Origin: Trochalopteron elliotii
Taxonomy: Eukaryota; Chordata; Aves; Passeriformes; Leiothrichidae
Assembly: GCA_024734555.1 (NCBI GenBank)
Contig: JANPWX010019815.1
Location: 1,690,359 to 1,754,358, forward strand
DNA: 64,000 nucleotides
Reading direction: 5' to 3'
Below the pieces are notes generated by a model. That model was not told where the DNA came from. It worked only from the letters and a program-made list of their open reading frames with translations, and searched no databases. The translations under genes and the position numbers were made by a program. Each line of letters begins with the position of its first letter. The first letter of the stretch is position 1. Shown here one piece after another: positions 1 to 11,735 of this stretch.

Positions 1-26
1 CCCAGTTGAGGGAACAACAAGGCTTC

Positions 27-436
27 TTGCAGTGGTTCTCTCCCATGGGGGCTGCTTACCGGCTAAAGCAGCTCCCCAGACCAACCCGAACAGTTTGTGG
101 GTCCCCCAGTTCTGCTGGCTGAGCGTGGTTAAGGCTGGAAGAACGGAGCGGGCTCTGGCTTGGGTTGGAAGGTGTTTATTCAGTGGTGCTCCATGTGCCA
201 GGACAGCACTTGCCAGAACTCCAGACTTTGGGCCCCTGTGCTCTTTAACCAGGTCGCACCTGGGCGGAGCACACTCTGGGCCAATGGGGGAAGGTAAGGG
301 GTGGGTCCAGGACAGGGTGATACCAGGTGTTATCAGGGGTGTAGGGGTGGGGGTATTTTGGAAGGAGCAAACCAAGTACAGACAGGTAAACAAAATACAG
401 ATACAAATTTGAAAACCTCATTCACGCACCGCAACA
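27..436 (-). repeat. 3' LTR of the provirus
   Basis: Same 410-bp sequence as the right LTR, with 10 differences, most of them transitions. The poly(A) signal AATAAA (minus strand) is intact at 175-180, while the TATA-like box has changed to GTTAAAGAG near 242-249. Only 26 bp lie to its left in the window, so the host junction cannot be examined properly. Confidence 0.88.
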
Positions 437-815
437 TCTCCCCCTTTTCTTTTTCTTAAATCTACGTGTTTTGTATTTGAGGAGAAAAACTTTTAGACTT
501 AAAAGATGAAATTGTGGCCTACGTTTGGTCAGTGGACCATTTTTCCATCCGGATGACTTTTTTGGATCTTCCTTATCTTCAGAATCTTCAGGCATGGTAA
601 TCACAGGGGGTGTGGTATCATTAGAGATATAAACTAAACATTTGACAGAACAAAAGACAATTAAAACAAAACCAACAATAAACAAAAATGACAGTTCAGC
701 TTTGATAAGAAACCCAGATGGCCCAGGAAGTCCCAGTTCAGTAACAGTTCTTTCAAGTCCGTTCCAGCATTGCTTATAACGTTTAGGATGTTCTGATGGA
801 TGTTCTGTGTTTCAG
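422..815 (-). pseudogene. Probable retroviral env transmembrane C-terminal remnant
   Basis: The minus-strand frame is open from about 815 and runs into the start of the 3' LTR, the usual place for the end of env. It encodes a hydrophobic segment of about 20 residues (around 620-700) followed by a charged cytoplasmic tail ending in a basic cluster. No surface subunit, fusion peptide or complete ectodomain is present upstream, so this is a fragment. The envelope assignment rests on position and topology, not on a recognised motif. Confidence 0.42.
437..460 (-). other. Polypurine tract of the provirus
   Basis: On the minus strand this reads as an unbroken A/G run ending GGGGGAGA and directly adjoins the TGTTGC start of the 3' LTR. 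Such a tract primes plus-strand DNA synthesis in retroviruses. Its position fixes the orientation of the element. Confidence 0.8.
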
Positions 816-1484
816 TAAAGGTAGTTTTCACTGGCAGGTGTCACAGAAACTGGAAAGCTGGAACAGCAGTGGGATTTTGACATTGGTGGGGCTCTCCTGT
901 TTTTTGGGCAGGTGATCTGGGACTGCAAAGAGAACTTAAGACATTTAACAAAAACAAAACAGTGTGGGAAGAGTAAAAGGAGAAAGAAAAAAAATTTTTT
1001 TCAGTAATTTTTGTTTTGCTTTTTAAGTTTTTTCTTTTTCTTACGCGAGGCTGCAAAGCAGACTTGAGCCTTTTCTTGCGAAAAGGCTCGGGCTGGTTCA
1101 AAGCTTTCCAAAGGAGGGCAATTAGATTTAATTTGAATGAGAAGAAATTATGTTATTTTTTCTTTCTCTTGCCTGATTTTTGTCTGCACGCTGGGCAAGG
1201 CAGCGTTCTTTTAGAAGTTTTTTTGAGGGGCTTTTAGAGTTTTTCTTTCTCCCTCACTCTCTCCCCTTTTTCTCCCACTTTGTTCTTCTCTCTCATCTTT
1301 ACCTCCCTGTTTTCTCCCACCCTCCTCCTCCTTTTCATCCTTGTTTTCCTGTTTGTGGAATTGGTCAAAGTCCTTTTTTACAGGGTCCTGTGAAAGCCAG
1401 TGTGTTATTTCTTCACTCAGCAGGCACGGCTCTTTCTGGGCTGATGTGTTGGAAGCAGGCAGAGCATTTCTATCAGCAGTAACT

Positions 1485-1925
1485 TTGGCTGCAATCTGTT
1501 TTCCTTGTTGATTTGGCGTTTTCTGGTAACTGATATGCAGTATCTTTAACATCTCTATTATTAGAGTCATGAGAATTCTGAAAAATCTCAAAAGAGTTAA
1601 AAATCTGTACAATGACAGACATTTGTTCTGCTGCTTCTTTAACTTTTTCAAGAGCAGGGGTAGGAATTACTAAGACGTGGGCAAAATCCAGCTTGCACTG
1701 CTTTTTATTTTGTAATTGTTTTAAAATTATTACTGTTTTATTTAAATCAGATTGATCAATTAGTTTAAATAATTCTTTTTTTGTGCTCGGGGGAGCATCT
1801 GGGGTTTGTGTTGCAACTGATTTGAATTTGGAATTTTCTGATTCTAATTTTTTCTGTCCTGTTTCGTTATAATTAGAAACGGGAGTTGCAATGAAAGAGG
1901 GGTTTGCATCGCCTGCTTGTGTATC
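1485..1925 (-). pseudogene. Proviral open frame, possibly gag-derived
   Basis: A minus-strand frame stays open for about 145 codons without needing an ATG, from a TGA at 1926-1928 to a stop near 1485. The product is Lys/Gln/Glu-rich, hydrophilic and probably largely helical, and follows a GC-rich proline-rich stretch. Its place between the leader and the env remnant suits a gag remnant, but no zinc knuckle (CCHC) or major-homology motif was seen. A different function or chance openness is possible. Confidence 0.3.
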
Positions 1926-1929
1926 TCAC

Positions 1930-3330
1930 CTATGTGTTTCGCAATCAGAGGAGGAGGGGACTTGGCAGCGGGGGAGGGGGTGGGGTTACCGTGGGCATCT
2001 GAGGTGGGGCAGGGCCGAGCCTCGGGGGGAACGGTCTGGCTCTTCAGTGACATCAGCCAAAAGACCAATCTCGGAGCGGGGCGAGGCGGAGAGGTTCGGA
2101 GAGATGGCGGAGGGGAAATCTCGTGGGAACTGGACGACAATGGGGCTTGGGGCCGTGTAGAATCTTGGGAAGGAGAAGGAAAAAGCATGGCTGTTTTCAC
2201 GTGGCCAGCGCCACATTTAGAAAAACATGGAGCCAGCACGGGGTGACACACTGCCCTCCTGAAGTTTTCAGCCATGGCGGGGCCGGCGTCAGCTCCACAG
2301 GCGGCCCCAGTGAGGCCGGACTGGGCTGGGTTGAGTCGGAATGGCAGTGGCGGCGGGCCAGGGCACTGGGGTACGCCTGACTGCCCACCGTGTCCCGCGT
2401 GGGGATGGGGCAGCTCTGCCTCAGAACCGTGGGGTTTGGGCGCAGGAGACTGTGTCCCTCTCCTGCTTCTCTGTGGAGATGGAGACCAGTTCCCGCGGGG
2501 AGCGCAGGGCAGCAAGAGAGACTGCCTCTCACCCCCACTACCCACACCAGGGAGAGGGAGGGCCGGGCTGCCGTGAGGGGACAGAGAGAGGCCGTGCCCC
2601 ACCCGCCTGCTTCGCAGTGACAGCGAGCGAACCGTGGGGCTCCAGGGTGGGGATCTTCAGCTCTCTGCGCTCACTGCCACCCTGCCCCCGGACCGAAGAG
2701 CTGGCAGCTCTGCTTCTGCTGCTCGGAGAATGAGAAGGGAGAGAGAAATCCCGCTCGCTTCGTCTTGAGCAGCGCCTCCCAGGGGAAGAGGCGTACCTGC
2801 CTTGTCTCCGGGAAGGCGAGGGGCTGCCCTGGAAGGGAAAACCATTGTGGCGCTCTTCTGCCGCTGCTGGCTCCCACCCGCCAATTCTAGCCTGCGGCCC
2901 GTGCCAGCTCAAACCGCAGGGTGGTCCTTCCCTGCCCTCCCTTTCAGGGCTCCGCCTGCCCAGCTCCTGCTCAGACCAAGGCAACCCTCGGTGTCGGGCA
3001 GGTGCTGGAGGAAAGCTGGAGGGACTCCAGGGAGGCAAATGGCTCCCCGTTTTTTCTCAACGTTCAGAAATTAAACAAACTTGGGTTTTCAACACAGGGG
3101 AGTCTGGGGAAGGGTTTTCTCATTGTGCCTGGCCTCGGCAACAACGGGAATTTCTGAAGGGAAGGCCACTCCCTCCCGGTTGGTCAGGGACAAGCTTCTG
3201 CTCGGAGTCAGGGTCAGGGAAGGACAATTTGTCCACCATTTCCGGGCTGGTGAGCCAGTTTGCCAGGCGGGAAGGATGAGACCGACCTTCCTCTGCCTCC
3301 GGCAGAATGTCTGCATCGCAAAGGCAAAGG
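1930..3330 (-). other. GC-rich, CpG-containing block inside the provirus
   Basis: The composition jumps from AT-rich on both sides to strongly GC-rich here. Several overlapping frames on both strands are open (for example 1844-2602 and 2538-3038, minus strand), but their products are low-complexity Pro/Ser/Arg/Gly-rich, as expected from GC-rich DNA with few stop codons. I recognise no protein domain. It may be a diverged gag/leader region or host sequence captured by the element. Confidence 0.5.
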
Positions 3331-4334
3331 GCGGGGCTTGGGAACAGAGAGACTTGAGCAAAGGATTTCTTGTGAAACCATTTTTTTCCTTTTTTCTGGT
3401 GAGCTGAAATCGCTCTTATTTGGAAAGGCCAATTAGCATATTTAGGAACTTTAAAATTTCCTTCTTGGGCCAAATTAGTAGAGGTTTCACTCACTAAATC
3501 CTAGAAATGTGTATCTTTACTCAGATCCACATTTGTTTCAGGGAAATAAGTGAAAAGTAATTTGAGAAATCTTTTCAGGTCTATCACAGAATATTTCACT
3601 TTTGCTCTTAATAAATCTGAAGTAATTTTAAAGAAAACACTCCTTTCCTCTGCAGAAAACATTGTATCCATATCTGCAGAGATTTACAAAACCATGAAAG
3701 CAGAAATATATTAGAAATTACAACGAAACCGCTCCTGACCACGTGTTCGTGTGGAAGGGGGGGTGGCTGCGCTTGCCGCTGTAGAACAAAGAAACAAGTG
3801 CATGAAACCGCAGCACCCCTGGCCGCGTGGTTCGCACAGAGAAAGAGAAAGCAAAGATGGAGCCTTTCTGAAACGGTTTTTTAGCAAAGAGAACTGCAAA
3901 TTTGCAAGTTCTCCATGGCTGCGCAACCCAATTTCCCCAAAATTCTTTCCCCCTCAGAGGAAAGAAACCATGGGCATTTTAACCCTGTTCCAGTAGGAAC
4001 AACTAAACAGTTAAACTCACCATCTGGCGTGTAGAGAAGAAAATTCATGGTAATGTAGTTTCCAAGCCTTTGAAAGGACTCTCCCAGTGCTGAAGGGCTA
4101 CCCTTTCTCACTGAGGATGGTTTTTAAGCGAATATAGAACTCGCCAAGAGCAGTTTTTCTCTGATTCCCACTGTGGGGTTTTCGGAGTGTCTCTATTGTC
4201 GTGGGCCACTTTCACAGCGCCTCACAATGGCGGCCCCGCTTCCACACTTCTTTCGGACACCCCTCTGAGCTCACTTGTCCTCTTCGGGGCATGCTGCTCT
4301 TGTGGGGTCTTCTGCCAAGCTGAAATGGAGCTTT

Positions 4335-4353
4335 GCCTCATGGGTGCGCGCCA
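4335..4353 (-). other. Primer-binding-site candidate
   Basis: Immediately after the 5' LTR on the minus strand the sequence reads TGGCGCGCACCCATGAGG. The TGGCGC start and partial agreement afterwards resemble sites complementary to the 3' end of tRNA-Lys, but the match is imperfect and the tRNA assignment is uncertain. Confidence 0.5.
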
Positions 4354-4354
4354 G

Positions 4355-4764
4355 TTGCGGTGGTTCTTTCCCATGGGGGCTGCTTACCAGCTAAAGCAGT
4401 TCCCCAGACTAACCCGAACAGTTTGTGGGTCCCCCAGTTCTGCTGGCTGAGCGTGGTTAAGGCTGGAAGAACGGAGCGGGCTCTGGCTTGGGTTGGAAGG
4501 TGTTTATTCAGTGGTGCTCCATGTGCCAGGACAGCACTTGCCAGAACTCCAGACTTTGGGCCCCTGTGCTCTTTTATCAGGTCACACCTGGGCGGAGCAC
4601 ACTCTGGGCCAATGGGGGAAGGTAAGGGGTGGGTCCAGGACAGGGTGATACCAGGTGTTATCAGGGGTGTAGGGGTGGGGGTATTTTGGAAGGAGCAAAC
4701 CAAGTACAGACAGGTAAACAAAATACAGATACAAATTTGAAAACCTTGTTCACGCACCGCAACA
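4355..4764 (-). repeat. 5' LTR of the provirus
   Basis: On the minus strand it starts TGTTGCGGTG and ends CACCGCAA, so the ends are near-inverted. It has a TATA-like GATAAAAGAG near 4572-4578 and an AATAAA poly(A) signal at 4503-4508, about 70 bp downstream, as expected for the promoter/R region of a retroviral LTR. Transcription from it would run leftwards through the provirus. Confidence 0.88.
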
Positions 4765-5271
4765 ACTACTAAGAAACAAAAAAAAGCAAACCTAAGCTGA
4801 TAGTCACAGTGAGACTACAGTATAAATAAAAATCAGGAATATGAAGTAAGTGTGAGATAAATCTTTAATATAATGCAAATCTTTATAAACTTACTGTGTC
4901 AGTAGGCAGGCAAGCAAATTCAGAAACTGCAGCCAGCTCCAACCTTAGAGTTTACATATTTCATTAATTTTGTTTGTACATTTTATTTGTGTTTCCAATA
5001 AAGTACACCCTCCAGCCTTATACAGTAGCACCTTTAACCCATTAAATTTCCACTTAAACCATTTAGCATTTGGGAAGCATCTATTACTGTTATTCTGTTG
5101 CTATTTTTTTATTATTATGGACACTTCACATAACTGTAATTACATTATTTCCTTGGCATATGGGTTTTGATCGGTACATAAGTATAGGCCAAACAGTCAC
5201 AAACAATATTGGTTAGATCTGTGATTGAACATGAATATCTGATACAGTTCTGGAATATCCAAAACATGCTG

Positions 5272-5314
5272 AAATTCTGAAATTTAACTTTATCAAGGTT
5301 AAATTTCAGAATTT
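5272..5314. repeat. Perfect 17-bp inverted repeat with 9-nt loop
   Basis: The arm 5272-5288 (AAATTCTGAAATTTAAC) is exactly reverse-complementary to 5298-5314, separated by nine bases. The stem would be AT-rich. No flanking repeat ends were seen that would make it a transposon. Confidence 0.85.
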
Positions 5315-8009
5315 AGCCTTGCTGTCTCATAGACCACACTTTAGCAGAAAGACTGTAATCTTTTTTTATTTCCTTTGCTTCTCTTTGTAACTTTGCACAC
5401 AACACTTTTACTTTCAGCACCTAACATTATTGCAGATTTTTTTTAACTTGCTAGTATGGAGAAGTATTTAATGTATTTTTAGTTGTCTTTCATGTGATGT
5501 AGGAGCTGGAAACAAGGACTAAAGCCAGCAGTGTATGACTAGCCAGCCTTCCAAGAATTAGCTGCAAGTAGTCTGTGAGTTACTAGCTACTTGAAAAGCT
5601 CATAGTATAACCATTAATTTTTTAAACCACAGAAGCAACTAACTTTCAGTAGCAGTATTACTTCTACAAGAAGATATGTTTGGCAGTAACGTTTAGTATT
5701 TACAGTTCTCTGCTACATAACTACAGTTAAAACCTGCCTCATTTAGCACTAACACCAGTAGGAAGTAAATCATGGAGAAATGACCATCTGCTTTCTTAAT
5801 TGAAGCAGACATTCAAATTGGGATTGCTGAGGCTATGTGGGTATGCTGAGACAGTTACACTCTGTTCCCAGTGCCCTCTGGAGAGAAGAACTTTAGCCTC
5901 TCAGTGCTTTTCACAAACAACCATGTCATAGACGAGTGTACAAAAACTTCCATCTTCCTGTTTAAAATTTACTGACAATTTTGTATTTTCTGCTCTCCTC
6001 CTAGAGCCAAAGCTGTAACATTTTCACCTAAAGTGTACTTTGAACTTCAAAATTAGGACATGCAGGATTATGGAATTGGCAAAATCTTTTTAACAGTTAA
6101 CATACAGTCTGACTGTGACTTGTACAGCAGAGATTTTCCAAGATTTATACTAAAAAATAGATACCTTGATTTCTCTACAGAGACACAAATTCAATTTAAA
6201 ATATATTTGAATGTCCATTTCTTTTCTCTGTTAGTCTTCTGTTCCATTGAAGGATTACATAGCAACATGAAGTCATGGCATACGTGTTGTTATGTCTGCA
6301 ATGGTGAGAACAAATTAAAAGCTCAGATAAATGTTAATCTTTGCTCTGTTTGTTTCTAACCCAGAGGTTCAGTGCAGCCTTCTGTGTTCACTGTTTTTAC
6401 TCTTTAGGATTGTTCTTGACATTGACAGAAGTCTGTTCCTTTCAGCAGAGCCAAGTTTCTCTAGCTAATGCCAAGACTTGACTTGAAAAATTTAAATGAT
6501 ACTTCTCACACATTGAAACAAGAGCCCTAAAATATCTTTACTCATTTTGCTTTCCCTTGAACTCCTAAGACATAGTTTTAAATTAAGCTTAAATAAAACT
6601 ATTACTGAAAAGATAACATAATTAATAATGATAGAGTGCTGTAATGGAGATAATTTGTTTTATTGGTGTAGTTACGAAAAGATCAAATAGTTTTTGATCT
6701 CTATGTTTTAACAATACCAAGATGAAAGAAAATTTGACCTAAATTCCAAGCTCCAATAGATCAATAAACAGTAATCCTTCTAAAACTCAGTCTAAAAGAA
6801 GTCTGTACAACCTGGCCTATGTGCAACAATTAACTCTGTAGTGGTGTTTTAAGTCAGTACAGTGGGTTAGTATGCTAAACATTGCTGTTCTTAACATCAC
6901 TAGGGCTCTGTGCTCACCTTTGTGAGGAATATAGATATGATGAGAAAGGAAAGAGTAAGAGCTCAAACTGAGCTTCTGGAACAAGTACATAGCAACATTA
7001 CCCATGACTTATTTTCCCAGAAAATGCCATTCATGGAATATCCTACCTAACAATGTGTGAGTTCCTTTCAAATGAGGAATGTTTACAGATTGTAGCTATT
7101 CTAGCACCAGCTAGAGCGAGGTGTTGTTAGCAACAATGTCCCTTGCTAAGCTGCCCACTGGCTAGCCATTTCAAAGCCATACAAGGACAGGATCATGCTC
7201 AGAGGCATTCATCAGCTAAGTATAAACAAATAGGCCGAGGAGAGGTGAAATGAAATGCATGTGAACTGCATGTTTACACATCTGCACAGCTTTCTAAAGA
7301 GCACATCATTGTAGAAGTCATTCTCCAAAAAACACTTACATTTCAGCAGCATAGGGCACTCAGGGGCATGTCTAAGGTATTTTATTTTATGCAGGAAACT
7401 GCGTATATTTTTTTCTGCTACTATCAGACTCTTCGGACTGTTGTCAGAATAGATGAAGCATGAGAACAAGGATGAATTTTGGAACAGAGAATGATTTGGA
7501 AAGTGGGCGTTGAAAATGGTAATTAAAACCTTAAGTTTGATGTGCTATTGTGTCATTCAGCAAGGAAAAATAGGATCAGAAGTCCAGGCAACAAACTGGA
7601 ATTTAGGAGCAGCAATTTGTAAGATGAAGAGATATATAGTATGTATGTATAGGAGCCCAGAGAAGATAATGTGGCATAAGTCGTAAAAAAGACTGGAAGA
7701 GGGTTGCGCTCTGTAGAAACTAAAGATGGAGCAGCAGCAGAATTTCTAGATAGTATCTATGTGTTAGACCAGAGATGCTGAGGAGTCAAATACAACATCT
7801 GGGGTAGTGGTCCCAACATTTGGGATGCAGTTCACTTTGTCTATAGCCTGAAGAAGCAAAAACATGAAGCAAAGGTGCATCTACTTTTTTTTCCACTGAG
7901 TCTGAAATGGCACCTGAGGCAACTGCTTAGTTTTTACACCAATGAATCCCAGAATTCATGGCCTATTCCTAATTATTTATCTCAGACAGTACATGCAGTG
8001 CTCCCTAGA

Positions 8010-8011
<2 letters not shown>

Positions 8012-8045
<34 letters not shown>
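8012..8045. repeat. (TG)n microsatellite
   Basis: About 17 uninterrupted GT dinucleotides. Confidence 0.97.
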
Positions 8046-8047
<2 letters not shown>

Positions 8048-10509
8048 AGACTAAAGTCAAGTCTCCAGTTGATCTGATGACGGGTGCAGAAAGCAGATGT
8101 CAGTGATAAGGATTGTTTGCCTTCTGCCCCAATCAAAGAACATATGTAAATGGAGAGCAGGTAAATGCCCACCAACTTTTTTTACTAACTATTCAAGAGC
8201 ATGGGAAGTTCAGCCTTTAAATTGTGTGCTTAAATATTTAAACAGCGGCTAAATTTCCACAGCAAACAAACTCAACAGATCTCCTTTAATTAAAAAAAAT
8301 AGGATATTAATGTTACGATTTTACTGACATGGGAATTAGCCTTGTGTTTTCCCTTTGGATCCCTATTCAAAATTATTAAGCTCTTTTAGATTTTTGGAGC
8401 GGGATAGTGCTAGCCATGAGTCAAAATATAACACTGTCAGCAGATATATGGACAAAGTAATTATGCGATGTGAAATAATAGAAGTTAAAATAATACTGTA
8501 ATCAAGTCAGTGACTTTAATATTGACTTAAATATAGTTAATTTGCAGCAAATGAGGTATGCTCATTTTGTTTCAGAAGTGAAGCATGAGCAAGTAATATG
8601 GAAGGTGTCAGTGTAATGAAATGACATTGGGATATTTTATACATTTCTAACCAGGCCTGTAATATTAACATCTTTTGTTAATATTCACCCACAGAAAGGG
8701 ATTTTTTAGATTGATATGCTGTAGAATTTCAGCTGGAATAAATATAGTGTCATGTTAGTTTCTAGAAAAACAGAGCAAGACTACCCTTCATATTAGAAGA
8801 AACCACTAATAAGAGTGGACAGGATTTTAAAAGTAGATATCACCTATTTTGCACACACAGAAAACCACACATAAATGGGAAATTCTAGTATTTGTATCAC
8901 ACTTAGATCTACTAAGGTATCTTTGTTGGTCTTCTGATTCAAGCATCTTTAGGGTAAGAAAGTTTGAGGGAATACCAAATTGGAATCAAAAGGTAATTAG
9001 GAGTGTTGTCTCTCAAGTTGTATTATCTTAAGTGGGGTTATATTGGAAAAAAATATAAGTTGTGGTACATCTTAATAGTTCCCATCAGGACTGGACCTTC
9101 CTAGGCCTCAGAGAAAAACAAAGCACTAACAAGCAAGAACAAAAGAAGCAAACAGCTCCTGCTGAAAGATGCCTGCTGTCTTACTTGACAGGTGACATGG
9201 TAACAGGAGAACTAATCAAATAAATAATGAAAAGGAAAAGAAAGAAAGAAAAAATTTTAAATCTGTCTCATAATACATATTCTGTTTTTCCCTGTGTATC
9301 CTAGGAAAAGGTCTGAAGCAGAAGTTACCACCTTTATACATTACCTTTTATATTTCCATCAAGAAGTGAACAAGTTTGTTCCCAAAATATCCTTAACACA
9401 ACCACAGTTTTGCCAGACAATGTACAGTGTGCTGCACAGTGCCACCTGAAGGAGTGGTACAGGGAAGAAGGAGATTCACTTACACTGTTCAGCCACTGTT
9501 GGGAGACACTATTGTGTCTCTGACATTGCCTGACCCAGAAAGAAAAGGGTAACATTGATGCATTCAGTAACTGAAAAAAATTGTTTCAGACTGTGATGAT
9601 TTTAAAAAGTGGTTTCCAGGGAAGCAGGTTGAGATGTCTTCTATAGAGACACAAATCTGTAGTGAAAAGATTGACTTCTGAGTCACCTTAATAAACCTGA
9701 AGAGTTGGAGGAAGTCTAGGAAATTCCAAAAGAAAAGGAGATCTGAAATATACTTGAACAAGCTAGGGTTTTTTTATTCCTTGGTATTAGAAATAAAATT
9801 ATAAAAACGCTGCTAAAACAGGTAATTGCTAACGTTATAAATAAGTTTTGTTTTCTTCTACTTATGCCCAGCAATATTTCAGAGCTAAATATTGTTGCCG
9901 TTAGTATGCAGTCATTGATTTTGACTTAGGCAGCTTTATAAATTTTCTGCATGCTCCTTCCCGCCAAATATTCTGTGGTTCTACCTACAGACTGAAATCT
10001 TTGCTATTAGCGAAGCAGTGAGACTGGTATTTCTTGTACCAGCTGTTGGCACTCTTTGAAAATGACAAGTATGATTGACTGGGAGCAGTGATCGCTCAGA
10101 AGGCCAGACAAAGGAGAAAAGCTGTCTCATGCAGCTACAAATGCAGAAGTTACAGGGAGTAGCAGTGGCAGCTTTCCATCACCTCCTTTGCCACTGCTAA
10201 TTCCTTCCAAGCCATTCTAGTGCAGTCTATTCCCAAGCAGATACAAATTTCCAACCTTTTTTGCTTGTGAGTTTTACAGTGCTAGGCCATGCATTACTGC
10301 TGTAGGGGATTTACGTATACACACATATGCATATAACATAGATAATAAGTGAAGGAAGCCATTCTTGGGAATTCCTGAAGAGAAGCAATGTCCTGTATCT
10401 GCTATGTGCTTTCCCAGAAATGCCTACCAATTTTTGTTGAGGGTGCTGGGATCTTTGACCAGTTATCATCCTTAGTGACATCATATGCCACGTGCTGAAC
10501 CTGCATGAG

Positions 10510-11735
10510 CCAGCATATGGGTTTATTAAAAGCAGTTCTTAACTAACCTGATCTCTTTCCAAGACAAGGTTATCCACCTAGTGGATGAAGAAAAGGCTGT
10601 GGATGTTTTTTACCTGGGCCTTACTAAAGCCTTTGACACTCCCACAGCATTTTCCTGGAAAAGTTGGCAGCCCATGGCTTGGACAGGTGCTCTCTTTGCT
10701 GAGTTAAGAACTATCTGTATGGCTGGACGCAGAGAGGAGTGGTGAATGCAGTTACATCCAGCTGGCAATTGGCCACTAAGAGTTGTTTCCCAGGGCTTAG
10801 TGTAGGGCTAGTCCTGTTTGACATCTTTACTGATAATGTGGACAGGGGGATCAAGTGCACCCTCAGTAATTTCACAGACAGCACCAATTTGCATGCGAAT
10901 GTTGACTTGCTGAAGGTAGAAAAGCTGTGCACAGAGGTCAGGACATACTGAATTGGTGGGTGAGGTCAGTGGTGAGAGGTTCCATGAGGCCCAGTGGTGG
11001 ATCACGTACTGGGATCACAACCACCCCAGGCAGTGCTACAAGCTGGGGGCAGAGTGTTTGGAAAGTTGCCCGGCAGAAAAGGACCTGGGGGTGCTGGTAA
11101 ACAGTGACTGAACATGAGCCAAGAGTATGCCCAGGTGGCCAAGAAGGCCAATGGCATCCTGGTCTGGGGCAGCAATGGTGTGGCCAGCAGGACTAGGGCA
11201 GGGATTGTCCCCCTGTACATGGCACTGGTGAGGCCAAGTTTAGTTTTGAGCCCCTCACTGTAAGAAAGATGTTGAAGTATTGGAGCATGTCCTGAGAAGG
11301 GCAGCAGAGGTGAAGGGTCTGGAGCACAAGTCCTGTGAACAGTGGTTGAGGGAGCTGGGGCTGTTTGGCTGGGAGAAAAGGAGGCACAAGGTAGACCTTC
11401 TCTCTCTTTCTACAGCTCCCTCAAAGGAGTTTCTAGTGATGTGGGAGTCAATCTCCTCTCCCAGGTAATGAGGGAATGAGAGGAAATGGCCTCAAGCTGA
11501 ACCAGCAGAGGCTCAGATTGAATATTACAGAAAAGTTCCTCAGCAAAAGGATTATCAACATTAGGACAGACTGCCCAGGCAAATAGTGGAGTTCCTATCT
11601 CTAGAGGTATTTAAAGACATGCATGTAGTTGGATTACTTAGGGACATGGTTTAGTAATGGACTTGGCAGTCCTGAGTTAGTGGTTAGACTCAATAATCTT
11701 AGAGGTCTTTTCCAGCTTTACTGATTATATGTTTT
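10510..11735 (+). mobile_element. CR1 LINE fragment, degenerate ORF2 plus 3' end
   Basis: The translated start resembles the CR1 reverse transcriptase: a 'gggttta..aaa..' entry, then DKVIHLVDEEKAVDVFY followed by a KAFDT motif. Further on come CR1-typical stretches (AEKDLGVLV, then [11 protein letters not shown]) in shifted frames. The copy has many stops and frameshifts, so it is inactive. The 3' part carries the usual CR1 phrases about the first round of a defended bird LINE ('gaggaaatggcctcaag', 'ttagaggtctttt'). It is truncated at the 5' end, as most CR1 copies are. Confidence 0.92.

Larger units (their letters stand above)
27..4764 (-). mobile_element. Endogenous retrovirus, internally deleted provirus
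   Basis: Two 410-bp near-identical copies (27-436 and 4355-4764) in the same orientation bracket about 3.9 kb. Reading the minus strand, the right copy is the 5' LTR and the left copy the 3' LTR. A purine-rich tract abuts the 3' LTR and a TGGCGCGC-type primer-binding-site candidate follows the 5' LTR. The LTRs differ at 10 of 410 sites by my count (2.4%), which suggests insertion a few million years ago if avian neutral rates apply. A complete provirus is usually 7-10 kb, so roughly half is missing. I recognise no reverse transcriptase or integrase frame; only a probable env tail and a possible gag-like frame remain. No clear target-site duplication is visible beside the two LTRs. The element is antisense to the flanking host genes. 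The Lys-like primer site hints at a class II (beta-like) element, which is an inference. Confidence 0.9.
4765..10509. other. AT-rich non-coding stretch, probably ADAMTS19 intron
   Basis: All open frames are short (under 100 codons) and unlike known proteins. It contains a long hairpin at 5272-5314 and a (TG)n run at 8012-8045. No exon with conserved protein content was recognised. Placement inside an ADAMTS19 intron is inferred from the downstream exons, since earlier exons lie outside the window. Confidence 0.5.

Noticed and set aside
1844..3038. Overlapping minus-strand frames of 252 and 166 codons
   Set aside because: They lie in GC-rich DNA where stop codons are rare, overlap open frames on the other strand, and give low-complexity Pro/Ser/Arg products with no domain. 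They are described only as part of the proviral GC-rich block.
10711..11468. Short frames in 10711-11468 as host genes
   Set aside because: They belong to the degenerate CR1 ORF2 and 3' UTR on the + strand or its antisense.
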